A stretch of 10,951 nt of DNA from Clostridia bacterium (lineage in GTDB: Bacteria > Bacillota > Clostridia > Christensenellales > DTU072). The notes below the pieces were generated by a model, which saw only the letters and a program-made list of their open reading frames with translations, searched no databases and had not been told where the DNA came from. Made by a program: the position numbers and the translations under genes. The stretch covers positions 33,772-44,722 of the forward strand of contig JAQVQU010000003.1 of NCBI GenBank assembly GCA_028701415.1. The letters are read 5' to 3'. This document shows positions 1 through 7,188 of this stretch, piece after piece; position 1 is the stretch's first letter, and each line of letters starts with the position of its first letter.

Positions 1-797
1 GCCTGGCAGCAGTTGTATCCTTGATTAAAAAGGCGTATCGCAACTAACTCTTCATTTTGACGCATTTTTGCGGAGGATATTTTTTTTGTTCCTCTTCTAA
101 ACCATCTGGAGTAATCATAATCTGTAGTAATATAATTAGATTTCGCCATAACAAAACGGCTAGCAGTCGCAAGGTCTCTAACGGTCCACACATTAACTTC
201 CCTTCCCTGAGCGTGGGCTTTATGTATTCTACCTGCATTCATTGCCCAAAGATTTTGGTCAATGTCATATCCTTTTGATATATAATACTTACTTTGAATC
301 CATGTAGTGGTTAAGATTTGAGTTCTGATTCCCAAATCCATACGTTTAAGCCTTTCGAGATTTCGGGCGTGGAAACTTATAAAGACAACATTTTTAATTC
401 CAATTACTCTTTCAACTAAATCGACAAGGGTTGTAAGTTCGGCCATAGTAGGAACTATTTTTAATTCAATAAAAGGAACTTTACTATATTCTTTATTGAT
501 TTCTAAATATCTTTCAGTAGAGCAGATATAGGAAACTCCTCTTTGTCTTGCATTTCCCCATTTTTTGGGGTTCATTGGTAGTTTTTTTGCCTCTTCAAAA
601 GAAATTTGAGATATTTTTATATCTCTATCTTCAAATGGAGAACCATCATGGCAGCAGACCCAAAAGCCATCAGATGTAAGCCAAACATCTGTTTCAATTC
701 CGTAAAAAAAATCGCTTTTTGCAGCGGCAAGAAAGGCTACTTCGCTATTTTGGTAAAAAAGCGAACTAAGTCCCCTGTGAGCAATAAATTTAGGCAT
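1..797 (-). CDS. Glycerophosphodiester phosphodiesterase (GDPD), C-terminally extended, partial at window edge
   Basis: Likely hydrolyses glycerophosphodiesters to glycerol-3-phosphate and an alcohol. I translated 265 codons with no stop before the window edge. GDPD hallmarks appear in order: IAHRG (His7-Arg8-Gly9), E-x-D (Glu35, Asp37), HD (His50, Asp51), FIELK (Glu111) and the late barrel segments around VNVWTVRDL (201-209) and ITTDY (223-227). The two catalytic His and the metal-binding acidic residues are all present. No signal peptide is visible, so it is probably cytoplasmic. The start has a strong AAGGGGAG ribosome site 5 nt upstream and a promoter. Oddity: the barrel should end near residue 228, yet the frame runs on through a basic linker into LFNQGYNCCQA (from 256), which resembles the beginning of the C_GCAxxG_C_C family. 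The GDPD call is firm; the fused second domain is inferred from about 18 residues. Confidence 0.88.
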   Translation of the reverse strand, partial: MPKFIAHRGLSSLFYQNSEVAFLAAAKSDFFYGIETDVWLTSDGFWVCCHDGSPFEDRDIKISQISFEEAKKLPMNPKKWGNARQRGVSYICSTERYLEINKEYSKVPFIELKIVPTMAELTTLVDLVERVIGIKNVVFISFHARNLERLKRMDLGIRTQILTTTWIQSKYYISKGYDIDQNLWAMNAGRIHKAHAQGREVNVWTVRDLATASRFVMAKSNYITTDYDYSRWFRRGTKKISSAKMRQNEELVAIRLFNQGYNCCQ

Positions 798-802
798 AAA
801 AA

Positions 803-810
803 CTCCCCTT
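803..810 (-). promoter_or_regulatory. Ribosome binding site of the GDPD gene
   Basis: On the minus strand this reads AAGGGGAG, followed by five T residues and the ATG at 797. Part of the site lies within one arm of a perfect inverted repeat (805-813 with 833-841). Confidence 0.75.
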
Positions 811-841
811 AGTTTGATAACAATAATTATACACTAAGGGG
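805..841. repeat. Perfect 9-bp inverted repeat bracketing the GDPD -10 element
   Basis: CCCCTTAGT (805-813) and ACTAAGGGG (833-841) are exact reverse complements separated by 19 bp. One arm is in the -35/-10 spacer and the other covers the ribosome binding site, with the -10 and predicted start site between them. This is a plausible operator for a dimeric or looping repressor. The RNA would contain only one arm, so an RNA hairpin is unlikely. The regulator is unknown. Confidence 0.45.
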
Positions 842-853
842 TTTCTTTGTCAA
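826..853 (-). promoter_or_regulatory. Sigma-A-type promoter of the GDPD gene
   Basis: The minus strand carries TTGACA (853-848), a 16-bp spacer and TATAAT (831-826). Both hexamers match consensus, so intrinsic strength should be high and a repressor would make sense. Transcription should start near 819, giving a leader of about 22 nt. Confidence 0.8.
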
Positions 854-970
854 CCTTAGAAAAATCTACAGAGTGTAGTAATATAGAAAAAGGGTCAAAA
901 AAGGAAATTCGAAAAATCACCAGATAGAAATATAGAATGCTAATGAATAATATATAGAGATTGCGATAAG

Positions 971-999
971 TTGATTTAGAAAACAGATAAATGTATAAT
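971..999 (+). promoter_or_regulatory. Sigma-A-type promoter of the PHP gene
   Basis: TTGATT (971-976), a 17-bp spacer and TATAAT (994-999). The predicted start near 1006 gives a leader of about 28 nt with AAAGGA (1023-1028) 5 nt before the ATG. It diverges from the GDPD promoter, whose -35 lies about 120 bp away. Confidence 0.75.
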
Positions 1000-1033
1000 C
1001 CTTTTGATATATATCGACTTTTAAAGGAATATT

Positions 1034-1795
1034 ATGAAAATATACGGCGATTACCATACCCATACTCATTATAGTGATGGGGTCACTAATGTCATTGATA
1101 ATCTTACTGCCGCAAGGGAGAGAGGGCTTGAAAGTATTGGAATAACTGACCACGGATATTCCAGCCCAAGTTTCGGCGGATTGACAAGAGAAAAATTTTT
1201 AAAGCAAAAAAATGAAATCGATTCTTTAAGAGATCAGTTTAGTGAACTAAATATTTATCATGGAATAGAGGCGAATATAATAGGCATTGATGGAAATATA
1301 GACTTAAAAGAGGAAGATTATTCCCGCCTTGATTACATTATTGCAGGATTTCATGCTCCAGCAAAACCTTATAACCTAAGATCATTTGCTGGATTATATT
1401 TAAACTCATATTTTTCTTTCTTGATCAAACCTTCAAGATATATCATAGAAAGAAACACTAAAGCATATATTTCTATGGTGAAAAAATACCCAATAGCAAT
1501 AATCGCGCATATTAACCATCTTACAAAAGTTAATGCGCTTGAAATTGCTAAGTGTTGTGCAGATTACGGAACGATGATAGAACTAAATGCTAAGCATGTG
1601 GAATTATCATATGTGGTATTCGAGCAAATATTAAAGACTGATGTTAAATTAATTGCTAATACTGATGGTCATTATAAAAACAAAATAGGCCGATTTGAAG
1701 AAATAGAAAAATATATTAAGGGATATCCGGAGGCTGAAACCAAAATTGTTAATGCCAAACCCGGGGTTATTGAATTTAGGAAACCTATATATTAG
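1034..1795 (+). CDS. PHP-domain metal-dependent phosphoesterase
   Basis: A 253-residue single-domain PHP protein, probably cytoplasmic. The metal ligands of the fold appear in order: DYHTHTHYSDG (His8, His10, Asp15), TDH (Asp39-His40), GIEAN (Glu79), AGFH (His107), IAHINH (His159) and NTDGH (Asp211, His213). This set suits a trinuclear metal site as in YcdX-like phosphatases. Related domains include histidinol-phosphate phosphatase and the polymerase PHP module, but nothing here resembles a polymerase, and no histidine-synthesis gene is nearby. The substrate cannot be told from sequence. The start is supported by a good ribosome site and promoter, and the second residues enter the first metal motif directly. 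It is monocistronic, ending at a strong terminator, and diverges from the GDPD gene, so the two phosphoesterases may share control. Confidence 0.88.
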   Translation: MKIYGDYHTHTHYSDGVTNVIDNLTAARERGLESIGITDHGYSSPSFGGLTREKFLKQKNEIDSLRDQFSELNIYHGIEANIIGIDGNIDLKEEDYSRLDYIIAGFHAPAKPYNLRSFAGLYLNSYFSFLIKPSRYIIERNTKAYISMVKKYPIAIIAHINHLTKVNALEIAKCCADYGTMIELNAKHVELSYVVFEQILKTDVKLIANTDGHYKNKIGRFEEIEKYIKGYPEAETKIVNAKPGVIEFRKPIY

Positions 1796-1819
1796 CAAAA
1801 TACTGAAATAGCCAACAAA

Positions 1820-1850
1820 AACCCGCCCTTGCAAGGGCGGGTTGTTTTTT
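1820..1850. terminator. Bidirectional intrinsic terminator between PHP gene and glnN
   Basis: A perfect 24-nt palindrome (1820-1843) with arms AACCCGCCCTT and AAGGGCGGGTT, followed on the plus strand by G and six T. On the minus strand the stem is followed by GTTTTTG-type T residues (from the A run at 1817-1821). It therefore can end both converging transcripts. Confidence 0.92.
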
Positions 1851-1862
1851 CATGGGAGAATA

Positions 1863-3956
1863 CTACTTTACGCTGTAAAGAATATCTGCATAAGTTGGGA
1901 AGGGCCAATAGTATTTTGCGACCAATGGCTCAAGAGAGTCAGCAATCTTTCTAAGTTCTTTCATAGTTGAGAGAATAACGTCTTTGAAATACTTTGCTTT
2001 TTCTAATATATCGATACATTCGTTATAATCAGATAATTGATTTTCTAATTGATTAGTCAATCCGTACATTTCTTTAGCTCCAGAAGAGAGTTTTTCAATA
2101 ATGTCTGTTTCTACCCCTATATATAGAGACTCGGAAAGACTTTTCTTATTTAAAGCCAACTTAACGAGTTTTCTTTCATATAGCATCACGGCAGGTAATA
2201 TTTGTTTCTTTACCATTTCGATCATTGTTAGAGCCTCGATATTTAGAATTTTTATATAATTGTCTAACAAGATATCTCTTCTTGATTGAACTTCGTTTCT
2301 ACTAAGAATCTTATGTTTTTCAAACAGTGTAATATTTTTTTTGTTAGTAAAATGTTCAAAGGCATCAACGGTTGTTTTTAGATTCATTAAGCCACGCTTT
2401 TCAGCTTCTATTACCCATTCGGATGAATAATTGTTTCCGTTGAAAATAATTCTCTTATGTTTTTTTATGGTTTTAGCAATAAGGGCGGTTAAATCTTTAT
2501 TGAAATCTTTACTGAGCTCTAGTTCATCTGCAAAATCTGAAAGTGAATTTGCAACAATTGTATTAATAATATAATTTGTACACGCAATAGAAAAAGGAGC
2601 GCCCAGAAGTCTAAATTCTAGCTTATTTCCAGTAAAAGCAAAGGGCGAGGTCCTATTTCTATCTGAGGTGTCTTTTGGTATGGGAGGAAGTACCGTAGCT
2701 CCTAAAATGATTTTATTATTTCCTGTGCCTTTGTATAAAGTATTAGTTTCTATCGCTTTCAATACATTGGTTAGATCTTCTCCAAGCGAGATAGAAATGA
2801 TGGCGGGGGGAGCTTCATGTGCTCCTAGACGAAGATCATTTCCAGCTGAGGCTGCAGAGATTCTCAATAAATCCTGGTATTCATCAGTCGCTTTAATTAC
2901 AGCAAGCAAAAAAAGCAAGAATTGAGCATTTTCATGAGGGGTATCCCCAGGCTCAAGGAGGTTTATTCCATCATCTGTAGCAAGGGACCAATTATTGTGC
3001 TTTCCGCTTCCGTTAACTTTTTCGAAAGGCTTCTCATGGAGGATACAAGCAAGATTATGTTTGTATGCTAAACTTTTCATAAGTTCCATGGTAAGTTGAT
3101 TTTGGTCTGTTGCAAGGTTCACTGTGGAATATACGGGAGCAAGTTCATGCTGTGCGGGCGCAGATTCGTTATGTTTTGTCTTTGCTGGGACCCCAAGTTT
3201 CCAAAGTTCTTCATCTAACTCTTTCATAAAAGCGCTAACTCTTTGGTTGATAACTCCAAAATAATGGTCTCCCATTTCTTGCCCTTTAGGAGGTTTTGCT
3301 CCAAATAAAGTTCTTCCGCAGTGTATTAAATCCATTCTGGATTCATACATTGATTTATCAATTAAAAAGTACTCTTGTTCAGCTCCGCAATTAGCTACTA
3401 CTCTTTTTGCCTTTGTGTTGCCAAATAGTTTTAAAATCCTCATTGCTTGAAAATTTATAGCATCCATTGAGCGAAGAAGAGGGGACTTTTTGTCTAGGGT
3501 TTCTCCCCCATATGAACAAAAAGCCGTTGGAATACAAAGAGAGTTATCTTTTATGAAAGCGTATGATGAGGGGTCCCAAGCAGTATAACCTCTTGCTTCA
3601 AACGTAGCTCTTAAACCACCTGATGGAAGGCTGGAAGCATCTGGCTCGCCTTTTACTAGGGCCGTCGCAGAAAAGTCCATTATTACTTTTCCCTCTCCGA
3701 TTGGCTTTATAAAGCTTTCATGTTTTTCTGCTGTAACTCCAGTCATTGGTTGAAACCAATGAGTATAATGAGTCGCACCCTTTTCCATTGCCCAATCTTT
3801 CATTGCGTTGGCAATTGGTTGCGCTAAATCTTCTCCTAACTCCGCCCCAGTATCTATTGTATGTCTAATTCCTTTGTATACTTCTGAAGATAATCTCTCT
3901 TTCATTACGGAATCGCTAAAAACCAAACTTCCGTAAATTGTCGATATGTCTTTCAT
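1863..3956 (-). CDS. glnN: Type III glutamine synthetase
   Basis: ATP-dependent ligation of ammonia to glutamate, making glutamine in the cytoplasm. At 697 residues it has type III size, far longer than the roughly 450 residues of type I. The N-terminal type III region includes HWFQPMTG (66-73) and FPSGG-like LPSGGLRATFEARGY (110-124). Catalytic-domain motifs follow: CGAEQEYF (190-197), KHNESAPAQHE (261-271), VNGSGKHNNWS (314-324), GAHEAPPA (379-386) and NRTSPFAFTGNKLEFR (434-449). The C-terminal YWPFPTY is also typical. The start has AAAGGAG 7 nt upstream. It lies 66 nt after gatB with no terminator and no convincing promoter in between, so it probably rides on the aspS-gatCAB transcript. 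Glutamine is the amide donor for GatCAB, which makes the position sensible. Some segments, such as GAPFSIACTNYIIN (452-465), look diverged. Confidence 0.95.
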   Translation of the reverse strand: MKDISTIYGSLVFSDSVMKERLSSEVYKGIRHTIDTGAELGEDLAQPIANAMKDWAMEKGATHYTHWFQPMTGVTAEKHESFIKPIGEGKVIMDFSATALVKGEPDASSLPSGGLRATFEARGYTAWDPSSYAFIKDNSLCIPTAFCSYGGETLDKKSPLLRSMDAINFQAMRILKLFGNTKAKRVVANCGAEQEYFLIDKSMYESRMDLIHCGRTLFGAKPPKGQEMGDHYFGVINQRVSAFMKELDEELWKLGVPAKTKHNESAPAQHELAPVYSTVNLATDQNQLTMELMKSLAYKHNLACILHEKPFEKVNGSGKHNNWSLATDDGINLLEPGDTPHENAQFLLFLLAVIKATDEYQDLLRISAASAGNDLRLGAHEAPPAIISISLGEDLTNVLKAIETNTLYKGTGNNKIILGATVLPPIPKDTSDRNRTSPFAFTGNKLEFRLLGAPFSIACTNYIINTIVANSLSDFADELELSKDFNKDLTALIAKTIKKHKRIIFNGNNYSSEWVIEAEKRGLMNLKTTVDAFEHFTNKKNITLFEKHKILSRNEVQSRRDILLDNYIKILNIEALTMIEMVKKQILPAVMLYERKLVKLALNKKSLSESLYIGVETDIIEKLSSGAKEMYGLTNQLENQLSDYNECIDILEKAKYFKDVILSTMKELRKIADSLEPLVAKYYWPFPTYADILYSVK

Positions 3957-3963
3957 TTTTACT

Positions 3964-3970
3964 CTCCTTT
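3964..3970 (-). promoter_or_regulatory. Ribosome binding site of glnN
   Basis: AAAGGAG on the minus strand, 7 nt before the ATG (AGTAAAA spacer). It fixes the start at 3956. Confidence 0.8.
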
Positions 3971-4022
3971 TTTAAAATTGTTGAGGAATGCGAATCAATT
4001 TATTGCATATAAGAAAAAAGAG

Positions 4023-5435
4023 TTATTTCTTTTTAGTTATTAGTTCAATTAATAGATTTTCTGTCTTTTCTGGATTTGCTTTTCCTTTCGTTCTTTTCAT
4101 TACATAGCCCAAGATAGCTTTTAGAGCTTTTTCTTTTCCAGATAAATAGTCAGAAATAGCGTTGGAATTATTATATATAGCTTCATTACAATAGGAAATA
4201 AGGTCTATTTCTGATATTTCTTGCATATCTGATTCGGAAATTAATTCCTCCCAAGACTTCCCCGATTTAAGCATCTCGGAAAGTGCTTTTTTTGCAAGCT
4301 GAGCATTAATTTTTCCAGATTTTTGTGCATTAGATAATGATGAAAGCTGAAGGGGGGAAATCATAATATCAAAGTTCTCTTTTTTTGCTTCAGTTTCCAA
4401 TAAACGAAAAATTTCTCCCAGGATATAATTAGACAATATCTTAGGGTCTCCAGTTTTTATTGCTTCGGAGAAATAATCAGCGACTTTCTTGTATTTTATT
4501 AAAAGATCTGTTTCTGTTGGGGATAGCCCTAGACCAAGATATCGATTTTTAATATCAGCTGGAAGTTCAGGAAGGGTTCTTTTGATGGATTCGATAAAAT
4601 GTTCTTCAATGAAGATCGTGGGGATATCTGGATCATCATAATATCTATAGTCTTGTGCGTTTTCCTTTTCTCTCATCGCAGAAGTAGTACCATCCGATTC
4701 GTTATATCTGCGTGTTTCCTGGTACAACATTTCCCCGTTTTGAATTGCACTGACATGTCTTGAGTACTCATAAGCAATTGCTTTTTCGATAAAAGAAAGA
4801 GAGTTCATGTTTTTTATCTCTGATCTTGTTCCTAGTTTTTCTCCAGGTTTATTAACTGAAATATTTACATCACATCTCATGGAACCTTCTTCCATTTTGC
4901 AGTCAGAAACATCAATATGACGTAAAATTAGCTGGAGTTTTTCTAGATATTCTCGAGCTTCCTCAATGGAATTGATATCTGGTTCGGTTACTATTTCAAT
5001 TAGAGGCACTGCGCCACGGTTATAATCAATAAAAGTGTACTCTCCTTTGTGAAGAAGTTTACCCGCATCTTCTTCAAGATGTATCCTGTTGATTCGTATA
5101 ATTTTTCCACTGTCAAGTTTAATATGCCCACTAACGCAAATTGGTTCTGTAAACTGTGTAAGCTGATATGCCTTTGGTAAGTCGGGATAAGTATAATTCT
5201 TTCTATCAAAGTGAACGATCTTGTTTATGCTGCAATTTGTTGCTAGACCAGCACGAATTGCATAAATAAATGTTTGTTTATTAACCACTGGAAGGGTTCC
5301 TGGTTCAGCAATGCATTTTGGACAAACATGTGAGTTAGGCTGGTCGCCGAAATCGGTAGGGCAGGAACAGAAAATTTTCGTTTTTGTTGATAATTCAACA
5401 TGGGTTTCAAATCCGCAAACTAAATTATATGTCAT
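4023..5435 (-). CDS. gatB: Asp/Glu-tRNA(Asn/Gln) amidotransferase subunit B
   Basis: The tRNA-binding and kinase subunit of the GatCAB complex; it activates the misattached Asp or Glu so ammonia from GatA can amidate it. 470 residues, normal length. Seen: GFETHVEL (His12), a zinc site CxC...CPxC (Cys23, Cys25, Cys38, Cys41), HLEEDAGK (119-126), DYNRGAVPLIEIVTEPD (137-153) with acidic residues expected to bind Mg, the SMRCDVNIS segment, and a C-terminal YqeY-like tail ending in VMKRTKGKANPE. Oddity: the segment after the zinc site reads CPKCIAEPGTLPVVN, where most GatB have Leu-Gly rather than Ile-Ala-Glu. The start overlaps the gatA end by 11 nt and its ribosome site GGGGGTG lies inside gatA, so translation is probably coupled. 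Confidence 0.95.
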   Translation of the reverse strand: MTYNLVCGFETHVELSTKTKIFCSCPTDFGDQPNSHVCPKCIAEPGTLPVVNKQTFIYAIRAGLATNCSINKIVHFDRKNYTYPDLPKAYQLTQFTEPICVSGHIKLDSGKIIRINRIHLEEDAGKLLHKGEYTFIDYNRGAVPLIEIVTEPDINSIEEAREYLEKLQLILRHIDVSDCKMEEGSMRCDVNISVNKPGEKLGTRSEIKNMNSLSFIEKAIAYEYSRHVSAIQNGEMLYQETRRYNESDGTTSAMREKENAQDYRYYDDPDIPTIFIEEHFIESIKRTLPELPADIKNRYLGLGLSPTETDLLIKYKKVADYFSEAIKTGDPKILSNYILGEIFRLLETEAKKENFDIMISPLQLSSLSNAQKSGKINAQLAKKALSEMLKSGKSWEELISESDMQEISEIDLISYCNEAIYNNSNAISDYLSGKEKALKAILGYVMKRTKGKANPEKTENLLIELITKKK

Positions 5436-6888
5436 AATTCACCCCCGTGGTGGGATTCAATTCAGGGCTACATTCCCTTTCAAAAGCATACCCTGCATTA
5501 AATAAAGTGCCCTCGGAGAAATTTGGGCCCATAAGTTGCATCCCTAAAGGCATTCCGTTTTTGTCGAGGCCACAAGGGAGAGCAAGGGCGGGTAATCCAC
5601 ATAGGTTTGCTGGGGCTACGCAGGCATCAGCATAATATTTCTCAACGATTGTTTCGGGTGTAAAATCTAGAGAGACTGCCGAGGTAGGAGAGGTAGGGGA
5701 GAGAATTAAATCACATGTATTGAATGCATTAGAAAAATCTCCGATTAATTCGTTTCTCATCATCGATGCTTTTTGGAAATATTCCTTGTAATTCTGTTTG
5801 CTTAAGAAGTATATGCCCAACATAATCCTTCGTTTAATGTCCATTCCGAGCCCTTCTGTTCTTGTCTTTGTAATCATATCATCAACATCTTTGTAAGGAA
5901 GGCTTGTTTTATATCCGTATCTAATTCCATCAAATCTCCCAAAATTAGAGGAAATTTCTGCGCATCCAAGTATGTAGTAGATCGGTAGGGCATATTTTAT
6001 GTGAGGAAGCTTTACTTTTACTATTTCTGCTCCTTTTGAGACATAAAAGTCAACCGCCTTCATAACAGAATCATTCGTTTCAGTAGAAGAAGTTGCAAAA
6101 AAGTCATCGGAAATACCAATTCTGAGTCCTTTAATTTCCCCTGATAATTTGGGATAAGTGGGTTCATAATTTCTTTTGAAGGTCATCATATCTTCTGGAT
6201 CGTGCCCACAAATAGCATCATAAACTATAGCACAGTCTGTCACAGTGGATGTCATAGGGGCTATCTGATCAAATGATGAAGCAAGAGTAAGTAGTCCGTA
6301 CCTTGATACAGAACCGTATGTAGGTTTTAACGCAACTATGCCACAATAACTTGCGGGTTGTCTAGTAGAGCCCCCGGTATCCGTTCCTAAAGTATATGGA
6401 GCAATCCCTGCAGAAACTGCACTCGCGTTCCCTCCTGAGCTACCACCCGGACTTTTTCCTAAATCATATGGGTTTCGCGCGGGTCCATAAATTCCTGTGT
6501 TGCAGTATGAGCCCATTGCAAATTCGTCTAGGTTGGTTTTTCCCAACATAACCGCACCTTTATCAAATAATTTGGTCACAGCTGTAGCAGTAAAAGTGGA
6601 TTTAAAATTTTCTAACATTTTTGAGCAACAAGTTGTATTAAGCCCTAACACAGATAAATTATCCTTTAACGCCATTGGAACTCCGGTTAGTGGAGAAACT
6701 TTTTCCTCTTTTGAAAGTATTTCATCGCACTTTTTAGCTTGTGCTATTGCATATTCAGGAAGGATTTTTATGTATGCATTCAGTTTCGGATTAAGTTTTT
6801 CTATCCTTTCTAAATAAATTTTTGTCAACTCGGAAGAAGAAATCTTTCCTGTCCTGAGAAGAGTGGAATAATACAGTATATTACTCAT
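5425..6888 (-). CDS. gatA: Asp/Glu-tRNA(Asn/Gln) amidotransferase subunit A
   Basis: The glutaminase (amidase) subunit of GatCAB; it releases ammonia from glutamine and passes it to GatB. 487 residues, full length, amidase-signature family. The Ser-cisSer-Lys triad is visible: Lys75 in MALKDNL, Ser150 in SPGGSSGG and Ser174 in GTDTGGSTRQPA. The spacings (75 and 99 residues) equal those of the characterised Staphylococcus enzyme (Lys79, Ser154, Ser178). The start has an excellent AAGGAGG (6896-6902) 7 nt upstream, inside the end of gatC, and overlaps gatC by 8 nt. The 3' end overlaps gatB by 11 nt. The tight packing suits equal production of the three subunits. Confidence 0.96.
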   Translation of the reverse strand: MSNILYYSTLLRTGKISSSELTKIYLERIEKLNPKLNAYIKILPEYAIAQAKKCDEILSKEEKVSPLTGVPMALKDNLSVLGLNTTCCSKMLENFKSTFTATAVTKLFDKGAVMLGKTNLDEFAMGSYCNTGIYGPARNPYDLGKSPGGSSGGNASAVSAGIAPYTLGTDTGGSTRQPASYCGIVALKPTYGSVSRYGLLTLASSFDQIAPMTSTVTDCAIVYDAICGHDPEDMMTFKRNYEPTYPKLSGEIKGLRIGISDDFFATSSTETNDSVMKAVDFYVSKGAEIVKVKLPHIKYALPIYYILGCAEISSNFGRFDGIRYGYKTSLPYKDVDDMITKTRTEGLGMDIKRRIMLGIYFLSKQNYKEYFQKASMMRNELIGDFSNAFNTCDLILSPTSPTSAVSLDFTPETIVEKYYADACVAPANLCGLPALALPCGLDKNGMPLGMQLMGPNFSEGTLFNAGYAFERECSPELNPTTGVNYDI

Positions 6889-7168
6889 TTTTCCCCCTCC
6901 TTTTTATAACGAAAAAGCCGTCTTCTCCTCCTCCAGAGTTAGATAGCAGCAGGTCTACGGGAGTACATTCTCCAGGAATGTCTTCTCTAAGCTCCTCCGC
7001 TGAAATTGAGCGGCTTTTATATGTTGGAAGATCAGTATGAGCCTCTTTAACTTTATTCGCAAAATTAATAACTTCCGACATGTCTTTCATCATATCTAAA
7101 GACTCTTGTTCTGAAAAAGAGATAAGGGCATATTCCGCAATGGAATCAAATTCTTCTCTTGTAATCAT
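6881..7168 (-). CDS. gatC: Asp/Glu-tRNA(Asn/Gln) amidotransferase subunit C
   Basis: The small subunit that wraps around the GatA-GatB interface and stabilises the amidotransferase. 95 residues, normal size. The N-terminal helices (residues 1-45) include the usual MSEVINFANKV-like stretch (30-40); the C-terminal part has LREDIPGECTP (60-70) and EDGFFVIKR (82-90), matching the family's end of the form gyF-V-p. The start at 7168 has AAGGAG (7174-7179) 5 nt upstream. It begins 20 nt after aspS ends and overlaps gatA by 8 nt. The order aspS-gatC-gatA-gatB places the synthetase that can make Asp-tRNA(Asn) next to the enzyme that amidates it. Confidence 0.93.
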   Translation of the reverse strand: MITREEFDSIAEYALISFSEQESLDMMKDMSEVINFANKVKEAHTDLPTYKSRSISAEELREDIPGECTPVDLLLSNSGGGEDGFFVIKRRGKNE

Positions 7169-7188
7169 AATTTCTCCTTAGCACCGGA

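Noticed and set aside
268..1013. A 16-bp match (ATCCTTTTGATATATA) between the GDPD coding region and the PHP promoter region, plus a 12-bp match (TGTAGTAATATA) nearby
   Set aside because: Both are AT-rich. Flanking sequence shows no similarity and the offsets differ, so this is probably chance rather than a duplication.
3957..4022. A separate promoter for glnN
   Set aside because: TTGATT is present on the minus strand, but the only -10 at proper spacing is a poor match and overlaps the ribosome site region. No GlnR/TnrA-like TGTNA-N7-TNACA box was seen.
4892..5209. Other-strand or other-frame short ORFs inside gatB, gatA, gatC and aspS
   Set aside because: They follow the codon pattern of the conserved genes in another frame and have no support of their own.
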